Below are positions 5,460 to 11,535 of a DNA stretch of 14,361 bases, piece after piece (within the stretch, counting starts at the first letter, position 1; each line of letters opens with the position of its first letter). The DNA is from Comamonadaceae bacterium UBA2334 (GTDB lineage: Bacteria; Pseudomonadota; Gammaproteobacteria; Burkholderiales; Burkholderiaceae_C), in contig DDUQ01000089.1 of assembly GCA_002344885.1 (NCBI GenBank), positions 1 through 14,361 of the forward strand. Reading direction: 5' to 3'. The translations under genes were made by a program, and so were the position numbers. The notes under the pieces were generated by a model. That model had not been told where the DNA came from. It worked only from the letters and a program-made list of their open reading frames with translations, and did not search any database.

Positions 5460-7234
5460 AGAACCCTCCGCTGCCGCGCAAAGCCGCATTCCAGGGGCCA
5501 CTGGAGTGGCGGGCGCTGGTCGACTGGCTGGCCCAGGATGGGGTCATTACCGCCGCCGAAGCCGAACGCACCGTGCAGCGCTGTTCGGCTGCGTCCAGCG
5601 CCCAGCCCCCCTTGCAGCGCCTGAGTGTGGTGGGCATGACCCGCGCCAGCGACGGTGCGTCGCTGACGCTGGACGGCCTGTCGGAATGGCTGGCCGGTCA
5701 CCTGGGCATGGAGTTTGTGCGCATCGACCCCCTGAAGGTCGACGTGGGCAAAGTGGCCGATGCCATGTCGGCAGCCTATGCCGAGCGGCACAAGGTGCTG
5801 CCCTTGCAGGTCTCGCATGCCGAGGTGGTGGTGGCCACGTCCGAGCCCGGCCTGACCGATTGGGTGCCTGAAGTCGAACGGCAGAGCAAACGTTCGGTCA
5901 GGCTGGTGGTTGCCAACCCGCAAGACATCAAACGCTACACGGCTGAGTTTTTTGCCTTGGCCAAATCGGTGCGTGCCGCCACCAAGGCGGGGGCCGCATC
6001 GCAAGCCAGTTTCGAGCAGCTGGTGGAGTTGGGCCGCAGCAACCGTCAGCTCGATGCCAACGACCAGGGTGTGGTGCAGGTGGTCGACTGGTTGTGGCAG
6101 TACGCCTTCGACCAGCGTGCCAGCGACATTCATCTGGAGCCCCGGCGCGACCAGGGTGTGATACGGTTCCGCATTGACGGCGTGTTGCACCCGGTCTACC
6201 AGCTGCCGGTGACGGTGCTGGCCGCCATGACGGCACGAATCAAGCTGTTGGGCCGCATGGATGTGGTCGAACGGCGCAGGCCGCAGGACGGCCGCATCAA
6301 GACCAAAGGCCCGCGTGGCGACGAGGTGGAAATGCGCCTGTCCACCCTGCCCACCGCCTTTGGCGAAAAAATGGTGATGCGGATTTTCGACCCCGACACC
6401 ACTGTCAAGAACCTGGATGCGCTGGGGTTTTCGTCGCACGACGCGCGGCGCTGGGAGGCGCTGGTCAAACGGGCACACGGCATCATCCTGGTGACCGGGC
6501 CCACCGGATCGGGCAAAACCACAACCCTTTATTCGACACTCAAGCGCTTGGCCACCGAAGAGGTGAACGTCAACACGATTGAAGACCCGATCGAAATGAT
6601 CGAGCCGTCTTTCAACCAGACGCAGGTCCAAACCAACATCGACTTTGATTTTGCGCAGGGCTTGCGTGCCCTGATGCGACAGGACCCCGATATCCTGATG
6701 GTGGGTGAGATCCGTGATCTGCCTACCGCAGACATGGCTGTGCAGGCCGCCCTGACGGGGCATCTGGTGTTCTCGACCCTGCACACCAACGATGCACCGA
6801 GTGCCATCATGCGGCTGATGGAGCTGGGGGTGCCGCCCTACCTCATCAATGCCACGGTGCTGGGTGTGTTGGGGCAACGACTGGTGCGCACTTTGTGTCC
6901 GCAGTGCAAGCAGCCCGATACAGCGGCCGAGCGTGCGGTGTTCGACGATGTGATCCGGCCCTGGCAGGCCAGCGGCAACTATGCACCCTACAAACCCGTG
7001 GGGTGCATCGACTGTCGCATGACCGGCTTCAAGGGGCGGATGGGGCTGTACGAACTCATGACGGTGAGTGAGGCGTTCAAGGAAAAAGTCAACCGCGAAC
7101 CCGGCATGGAAGCTCTGCGCCGACAGGCGGTGCTGGATGGCATGCGCCCCTTGCGGGTGGCCGGTGCCATGCGTGTTGCCGAAGGGTTGACCACGCTTGA
7201 CGAGGTGCTGTCATGCACGCCGCCGCTGGTATGA
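5456..7234 (+). CDS. GspE/PilB-like type II secretion / type IV pilus ATPase
   Basis: A 592-residue cytoplasmic AAA-like ATPase of the GspE/PilB/PulE group, which powers pseudopilus or pilus assembly. Residues about 20-170 form a divergent GspE/MshEN N-terminal region (LVDWLAQDGVITAAEAE, then HLGMEFVRIDPLKVD...). The core follows, with ASDIHLEPRR (aspartate-box region), Walker A GPTGSGKTT at 348-356 (Lys354), Walker B-like DPDILMVGEIRD at 410-421, and the His box FSTLHTND. The zinc tetra-cysteine motif of PilB/GspE is complete (Cys481, Cys484, Cys517, Cys520). PilT-type retraction ATPases lack this zinc motif and the N-terminal domain, so an assembly ATPase is favoured. It starts with GTG inside the cytochrome stop (GTGA). 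No pilin, platform, prepilin peptidase or secretin gene lies in the window, so its partner machinery is elsewhere or absent. Confidence 0.9.
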   Translation: MKNPPLPRKAAFQGPLEWRALVDWLAQDGVITAAEAERTVQRCSAASSAQPPLQRLSVVGMTRASDGASLTLDGLSEWLAGHLGMEFVRIDPLKVDVGKVADAMSAAYAERHKVLPLQVSHAEVVVATSEPGLTDWVPEVERQSKRSVRLVVANPQDIKRYTAEFFALAKSVRAATKAGAASQASFEQLVELGRSNRQLDANDQGVVQVVDWLWQYAFDQRASDIHLEPRRDQGVIRFRIDGVLHPVYQLPVTVLAAMTARIKLLGRMDVVERRRPQDGRIKTKGPRGDEVEMRLSTLPTAFGEKMVMRIFDPDTTVKNLDALGFSSHDARRWEALVKRAHGIILVTGPTGSGKTTTLYSTLKRLATEEVNVNTIEDPIEMIEPSFNQTQVQTNIDFDFAQGLRALMRQDPDILMVGEIRDLPTADMAVQAALTGHLVFSTLHTNDAPSAIMRLMELGVPPYLINATVLGVLGQRLVRTLCPQCKQPDTAAERAVFDDVIRPWQASGNYAPYKPVGCIDCRMTGFKGRMGLYELMTVSEAFKEKVNREPGMEALRRQAVLDGMRPLRVAGAMRVAEGLTTLDEVLSCTPPLV

Positions 7235-7309
7235 CCCGCCTTGCGTGGGAACCTTGTCAAGGCTTGGTAAGCTAATGGTCTCGAAACAACTCCCGACAAA
7301 GGCGATGAC
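7235..7309. other. Spacer before the GGDEF-like gene, with small inverted repeats
   Basis: This 75-bp gap contains the palindrome CCTTGTCAAGG (7253-7263) overlapping GCTTGGTAAGC. The ribosome-binding site is AAAGG, seven bases before the ATG at 7310. No convincing promoter hexamers are seen. The palindrome could be an operator, but this is speculative. Confidence 0.35.
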
Positions 7310-8563
7310 ATGAATGCGCAGGTATGGGTGCAGGCACTCACACTGGCTTCCAGCCTCGCTGCCCTGGGCTGGGCCCTGACGGGCGGCCCGCTGCGCATTT
7401 CCAAGCGGGCATCGCGGCATTTCGTCGGTTTCAATGCGTTGGTGGCAGCCGGCTCGCTGACCTGGTGGGCCGGGTCGGGTCAGGCTTTCATGCCATTGGC
7501 CTACTGGCTGACGCTGGGCCTGGTGATGGTGCTGGCGGCCCTGCAGTGGTTGTGTGTCGGGTTGCACCGCCTGCATGACATCAAGGCCAGTTACGTGGTG
7601 TCGCCATTGATGCTGCCGTTTCTGGCTGTGCTGATGGCTGTCATTGCCTGGCTGGATGCCGGGGGTTACGGTGCGCTGCTGGCCAGCTACAGCGCGTCCA
7701 TGTGGATGCTCGGTGTCACCGTGCAGCAGGGTTTCCCGTCCATGTCGGCCCAGGCGGGCAAAAAAGTGGCGCGCTGGGCGCTGGCACCGTTTTTTGCCGC
7801 TGTCGTGGTGTGGCTGGTTGGCATGGGCCGGACAGCCTGGACCCTGGTGGCCGGCCCGTCAGAGGCGGAGTCGGGCTTGCAGGTGCTGCCTGCATGGGCA
7901 GATGCCATCAGCCTGCTGTTGGGGTGGGCCCTTGTCAACGGGGGCCTGGTGTGCCTGGTCATGATGAAGCTGGTCGACAAAATCCGCGATCTCAGCACGG
8001 AGGATGATCTGACAGGTGCCATGAACATGCGCACCTTCATGGCACTGCTCAAAGACGAGCGCGAGCGCATCCGCCGGGTGCCTCTGGCGCAGACCTTGCT
8101 TGTTTGTGAAATTGACCAGTACCACGCGCTCAACAAACAACTGGGGTTTTCAGCCGGGGATGCCGCGTTGCGACACGTCACCGGCATCATCGGGCGCGGC
8201 TTGCGCAAGACCGACCGCCTGGCAGCCGCCATGCAGGGCGAGTTGCTGCTGTTCCTCACAGGCACACCGGCAGTCGGTGCCACGCTGGTGGCCGAGCGCA
8301 CGCAGGCGTCTGTCAAGGCCAACCCTTTTCTCTGGAAAGGCCAGGCCATCAACCTGACCCTGAGCATCGGGCTCAGCAGCCGCGAAGACGGCACCGTGCC
8401 CGACGAAACCCTGATCGAGCTGGCCAACCAGGCGGCCCAGCGGGCGCGACGCGAGGGCGGGGCACGCATCCGCTTGTCGAACATGGACCCGGCCGCGCAG
8501 GAACTGGCCTTCGCGTCGACGGTGGCGATGCGTGCGGCCACACCTCCGTCCGAGAGCCCATGA
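7310..8563 (+). CDS. Membrane protein with degenerate GGDEF domain, possible c-di-GMP receptor
   Basis: A 417-residue protein. About six or seven hydrophobic segments lie between residues 5 and 222 (for example 61-84, 96-116, 123-138, 155-175 and 197-221), followed by a GGDEF-fold domain at about 226-392 (LSTEDDLTGAMNMRTF onward). Compared with PleD from memory, the guanine-contacting Asn (Asn275) and Asp (Asp284) are kept. The first metal Asp is Glu267, and the GGEEF signature is replaced by Met308-Gln-Gly-Glu-Leu312. Catalysis is therefore unlikely. The RxxD inhibitory-site motif (Arg299-Lys-Thr-Asp302) is present at exactly the expected five-residue distance before the signature position. 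SIGL (352-355) confirms domain identity. The sensor part has no recognised ligand domain. The stop overlaps the next gene's ATG (ATGA), implying coupled expression with the Crp/Fnr regulator. Confidence 0.85.
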   Translation: MNAQVWVQALTLASSLAALGWALTGGPLRISKRASRHFVGFNALVAAGSLTWWAGSGQAFMPLAYWLTLGLVMVLAALQWLCVGLHRLHDIKASYVVSPLMLPFLAVLMAVIAWLDAGGYGALLASYSASMWMLGVTVQQGFPSMSAQAGKKVARWALAPFFAAVVVWLVGMGRTAWTLVAGPSEAESGLQVLPAWADAISLLLGWALVNGGLVCLVMMKLVDKIRDLSTEDDLTGAMNMRTFMALLKDERERIRRVPLAQTLLVCEIDQYHALNKQLGFSAGDAALRHVTGIIGRGLRKTDRLAAAMQGELLLFLTGTPAVGATLVAERTQASVKANPFLWKGQAINLTLSIGLSSREDGTVPDETLIELANQAAQRARREGGARIRLSNMDPAAQELAFASTVAMRAATPPSESP

Positions 8564-9276
8564 TTCCGATCAAGCCTGAATCTGCCTGGCGGGGCACCGT
8601 GGATTGCCGCAAGTGTGGCATCCGCGACATGGTGTTGTTCGCCGACCTGACGGATGAGGATTTCAACCTCATTCATGCCCCGATCGATGATCTGGCCTTT
8701 GTGCCGGGCGACACCCTGTTGCACATGGGGCATGCGGCCAGCAGCCTGATGACGCTCAAAGTGGGCATGGTCAAGCTGGTGCGCAACCTGCCGGACGGGC
8801 GCCAGCGCATCGTCCGCGTGTTGCGGGCGGGCGACGTGATCGGCCTGGAGGCCTTGTTCGCGCCGGTTTACGAAGCCGAGGCGGTGGCGCTGACCCCGGT
8901 CAGCGTGTGCCGCTTGCCGGTGGAAGTGATACAGCGCCTGAACCGGGAAACCCCGCGCCTGCACGAGAGGTTGATGGGCAAATGGCATCAGAGTCTGAAA
9001 GAAGCCGATGACTGGCTGGCCGACCTGAATTTTGGGAACGCCCGTCAACGGCTGGCGGGGCTGATCCTGAAGATGCGCGCGAGCGACGCGGATGGGGCCG
9101 CCGCAGCGCAGGTCACCCTGTTTTCCCGCGAAGACATGGGTGCCATGCTCGATCTGAAGCTGGAAACCGTCAGCAGGACGCTCAACGCCTTCATTCGCGA
9201 AGGCGTGCTGGAGCCGACAGACAAATCGGGCCGACATTACCGCATCGTCGATCTGGACAGCCTGCGCGCCGCCTGA
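8560..9276 (+). CDS. Crp/Fnr-family transcriptional regulator with three FNR-position cysteines
   Basis: A 238-residue regulator with a cyclic-nucleotide-binding-like beta-roll (about 24-125, with LRAGDVIGLEALF at 88-100), a long dimerisation helix (about 128-150) and a C-terminal winged helix-turn-helix (about 186-232). The recognition helix reads LETVSR (Glu202, Ser205, Arg206), the E--SR pattern associated with TTGAT-N4-ATCAA-type sites in FNR. Cys16-x2-Cys19 and Cys117 (SVCRLP) match the positions of FNR Cys20, Cys23 and Cys122. The position equivalent to FNR Cys29 is Val25, so one standard [4Fe-4S] ligand is missing. The signal sensed could be redox, oxygen, NO or something else. It is translated from an ATGA overlap with the GGDEF-like gene. 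No good FNR box was found in the window. Confidence 0.9.
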   Translation: MIPIKPESAWRGTVDCRKCGIRDMVLFADLTDEDFNLIHAPIDDLAFVPGDTLLHMGHAASSLMTLKVGMVKLVRNLPDGRQRIVRVLRAGDVIGLEALFAPVYEAEAVALTPVSVCRLPVEVIQRLNRETPRLHERLMGKWHQSLKEADDWLADLNFGNARQRLAGLILKMRASDADGAAAAQVTLFSREDMGAMLDLKLETVSRTLNAFIREGVLEPTDKSGRHYRIVDLDSLRAA

Positions 9277-9333
9277 CCCGCGCAGCGCCACGGTTCAGAT
9301 CGCCCTACCGCCAAGGGTAAACCCGGAGCGCAA

Positions 9334-9354
9334 GCTATGTGTAATCCACATGGC
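9334..9354. promoter_or_regulatory. Inverted repeat upstream of tctB, candidate operator or leader hairpin
   Basis: GCTATGTG and CACATGGC flank a TAATC centre, forming an 8-bp stem with one G-T wobble. A second small inverted repeat, GGGTAAACCC (9315-9324), lies just upstream. Both fall in the 133-bp gap between the Crp/Fnr-type gene and tctB, where a promoter and operator for the transporter would be expected. No regulator can be named. Confidence 0.4.
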
Positions 9355-9397
9355 GCGCAGCGGTTTGGCATTGCACAATCCATCGGTCGAAAGTTCC

Positions 9398-9404
9398 GAG
9401 GAGA
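9398..9404 (+). promoter_or_regulatory. Ribosome-binding site that fixes the GTG start of tctB
   Basis: GAGGAGA is followed by five bases and then GTG at 9410. This strong Shine-Dalgarno argues for the GTG start rather than the in-frame ATG at 9350, which would add a 20-residue hydrophilic leader before the first membrane segment. Confidence 0.7.
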
Positions 9405-9409
9405 CACGT

Positions 9410-9898
9410 GTGTTGCTCAAAAGCCAGAAAGATTTTTTCTCCGGCCTGCTGTTTTTGACGGTCGGGTCGGCGTTTGCCTATGGTGCCACCACCTACCAGG
9501 TGGGTACCGGGGCGCGGATGGGGCCGGGCTATTTCCCGCTCATGCTGGGCGTGATCCTGGCGCTCATGGGCGCGGTCATTGCCGTGCGGGCGCTCATCAG
9601 TGGGGCACCCGATGGTGACCGGATCGGCGCAATTGCCTGGCGGCCGTTGTTGCTGGTGTTGGGCGCGAACGTGACGTTCGGTGCACTGATGATCGGGGTA
9701 CCAGCCATTGGCATCCCGCAGTTCGGACTGGTGGTGGCCATTTTTGCGCAGGTCGCTATCGCAAGCCTGGCGGGCGAAAAGTTCATCGTGAAAGAGGTGC
9801 TGGTGCTGTCGCTCATCCTGTCGGTGGGCAGCTACCTGGCGTTCGTGAAGTTGCTGGGACTGCAGTTCCCGGTGTGGCCTGCGTTCATCGCGGGCTGA
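9410..9898 (+). CDS. tctB: Tripartite tricarboxylate transporter, small membrane subunit TctB
   Basis: A 162-residue inner-membrane protein with four predicted transmembrane segments (about 10-30, 39-62, 77-102 and 122-148). The TctB hallmark GxGxxMGPGYFPLMLG appears at about 36-50. With TctA it forms the membrane part of a secondary, ion-driven importer that normally receives carboxylates such as citrate from a periplasmic TctC/Bug binding protein. The length is typical of the family. The GTG start is chosen for its strong ribosome-binding site. tctA begins 36 bases after the tctB stop, so both are in one transcript ending at the terminator at 11485. No tctC gene is adjacent on either side. 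Confidence 0.88.
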   Translation: MLLKSQKDFFSGLLFLTVGSAFAYGATTYQVGTGARMGPGYFPLMLGVILALMGAVIAVRALISGAPDGDRIGAIAWRPLLLVLGANVTFGALMIGVPAIGIPQFGLVVAIFAQVAIASLAGEKFIVKEVLVLSLILSVGSYLAFVKLLGLQFPVWPAFIAG

Positions 9899-9934
9899 TG
9901 CGCGGCCACCTCCACAGAACAAGGATGGACTGAC

Positions 9935-11446
9935 ATGGATCTGATCAACAACCTGACACTGGGTTTTGGCGTGGCCTTCACCGCGCAGAACCTTCTGTAC
10001 GCCTTCATCGGCTGCCTGCTGGGCACGCTGATTGGTGTGCTGCCTGGCATTGGCCCCGTGGCCACCATTGCCATGCTGCTGCCCGCCACCTATGCGCTGC
10101 CGCCGGTGGCCGCACTCATCATGCTGGCCGGCATCTACTACGGTGCGCAATACGGTGGCTCCACCACGGCGATTCTGGTGAATCTGCCCGGCGAGTCTTC
10201 TTCGGTGGTGACGGTGATCGACGGTTACCAGATGGCCCGTAAAGGCCGTGCCGGCCCGGCGCTGGCGGCTGCCGGCCTGGGGTCGTTTTTTGCCGGATGC
10301 GTCGGTACCTTGATCCTGGCCGCATTCGCTGCGCCGCTGACCGAGGTGGCCTTCAAGTTCGGGCCAGCGGAATACTTTTCGCTGATGATCTTGGGGCTGA
10401 TCGGCGCGGTGGTGCTGGCCTCCGGTTCGCTGCTCAAGGCGCTGGGCATGATTGTGCTGGGCCTGCTGATGGGCATGATCGGCACCGACGTGAATTCAGG
10501 TGTGCCACGCTACAGCTTTGACATTCCCGAGTTGACGGACGGCATCGGCTTCGTTGTGATTGCCATGGGCGTGTTCGGTTACGGTGAAATCATCAGCAAC
10601 CTGTCGCACAGCGAAGAAAAGCGCGAGGTGTTCACCGGCAAGATCCAAGGCTTGCTGCCCACGAAAGAAGACTTCAAGAACATGGTGCCTGCTGTGCTGC
10701 GGGGCACTGCCCTGGGGTCGGCTCTGGGCATTTTGCCGGGCGGCGGCGCACTGTTGTCGGCGTTTGCGGCCTACACCATCGAAAAGAAGACCACGCTCAA
10801 ACCGGGCGAAGTACCGTTCGGCAAGGGCAACATCCGTGGCGTGGCCGCCCCTGAGTCGGCCAACAACGCAGGTTCGCAAACCTCGTTCATCCCGCTGCTG
10901 ACGCTGGGCATTCCGCCCAACGCCGTGATGGCGCTGATGGTGGGGGCCATGACCATCCACAACATCCAGCCCGGCCCACAGGTGATGACCAGCAACCCGG
11001 AACTGTTCTGGGGCCTGATTGCATCGATGTGGATCGGCAACGCCATGCTCATCATCCTGAACCTGCCGCTCATCGGCATCTGGATCAGGCTGCTGACCGT
11101 GCCCTACCGCTGGCTGTTCCCGGCCATCATCCTGTTCTGCGCGATCGGGGTGTATTCCACCAACAACAACACGTTCGACATCTGGATGGTGGCCCTGTTC
11201 GGTGCCATTGGCTACATGTTCATCAAGTTGGGGTTGGAGCCGGCGCCCTTGCTGCTGGGTTTCATTCTGGGCCCGATGATGGAAGAGAACCTGCGGCGCG
11301 CGTTGTTGCTGTCGCGTGGCGACTGGAGTGTGTTTGTCACCCGCCCGCTGTCCGCCACCCTGCTCGCGTTGGCAGTGTTGCTGCTGGTGGTGGTGATGTT
11401 GCCTGCGGTCAAGAACAAGCGCGAAGAGGCGTTTGTGGAAGACTGA
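9935..11446 (+). CDS. tctA: Tripartite tricarboxylate transporter, large permease subunit TctA
   Basis: A 503-residue polytopic inner-membrane protein, the normal length for TctA, with about eleven or twelve hydrophobic segments. The conserved signature region runs from LGTLIGVLPGIGPVATIAMLLP through GIYYGAQYGGSTTAILVNLPGE (about 29-87). The second half repeats this design with GSALGILPGGGALLSAFAAY (about 262-281) and SQTSFIPLLTLGIPPNAVMALM (about 313-334), reflecting the internal duplication of the family. It is the translocation subunit for a carboxylate-type solute. The substrate is unknown and cannot be inferred without the binding protein. The ATG at 9935 is preceded by AAGGA about nine bases away. 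It is cotranscribed with tctB and followed 38 bases later by an intrinsic terminator. Confidence 0.93.
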   Translation: MDLINNLTLGFGVAFTAQNLLYAFIGCLLGTLIGVLPGIGPVATIAMLLPATYALPPVAALIMLAGIYYGAQYGGSTTAILVNLPGESSSVVTVIDGYQMARKGRAGPALAAAGLGSFFAGCVGTLILAAFAAPLTEVAFKFGPAEYFSLMILGLIGAVVLASGSLLKALGMIVLGLLMGMIGTDVNSGVPRYSFDIPELTDGIGFVVIAMGVFGYGEIISNLSHSEEKREVFTGKIQGLLPTKEDFKNMVPAVLRGTALGSALGILPGGGALLSAFAAYTIEKKTTLKPGEVPFGKGNIRGVAAPESANNAGSQTSFIPLLTLGIPPNAVMALMVGAMTIHNIQPGPQVMTSNPELFWGLIASMWIGNAMLIILNLPLIGIWIRLLTVPYRWLFPAIILFCAIGVYSTNNNTFDIWMVALFGAIGYMFIKLGLEPAPLLLGFILGPMMEENLRRALLLSRGDWSVFVTRPLSATLLALAVLLLVVVMLPAVKNKREEAFVED

Positions 11447-11484
11447 TGTGGGCGTGATGGCCGACCCCGGTTGACCCTGTGGGG

Positions 11485-11519
11485 AAAACGGCACCTTGAG
11501 CGGTGCCGTTTTGCTTTTC
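11485..11519 (+). terminator. Strong Rho-independent terminator after tctBA
   Basis: A perfect 11-bp stem AAAACGGCACC/GGTGCCGTTTT surrounds a six-base TTGAGC loop, and the stem's own T run continues into GCTTTTC. This is the clearest terminator in the window. The end of the T-rich tract is only about 17 bases before the ATG of the next gene, leaving no room for a promoter between them. Confidence 0.85.
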
Positions 11520-11535
11520 GAAAGAGAATGTTCCG

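Noticed and set aside
5285..6877. Long minus-strand open frame opposite the cytochrome and ATPase genes (530 codons)
   Set aside because: It is His/Gln/Gly-rich with no recognisable domain, as is typical of antisense frames in GC-rich DNA. The plus-strand genes are unambiguous.
7253..7290. Promoter for the GGDEF-like gene from TTGTCA and TAATGG
   Set aside because: The spacing is only about 13 bases and the alternatives are over 20. No acceptable -35/-10 pair was found.
7687..9291. Long minus-strand frame opposite the GGDEF-like and Crp/Fnr genes
   Set aside because: It is antisense to two motif-supported genes, has biased composition and no family match.
9327..9338. AGCGCAAGCTAT as a third copy of the palindromic repeat
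   Set aside because: Only about twelve bases resemble the repeat tail, with no palindrome core or A-rich end, so coincidence is more likely.
9365..9378. TTG-N8-CAA site (TTGGCATTGCACAA) as an FNR box before tctB
   Set aside because: Only six of the ten conserved positions of TTGAT-N4-ATCAA match, which is easily reached by chance, and no -10 hexamer is suitably placed.
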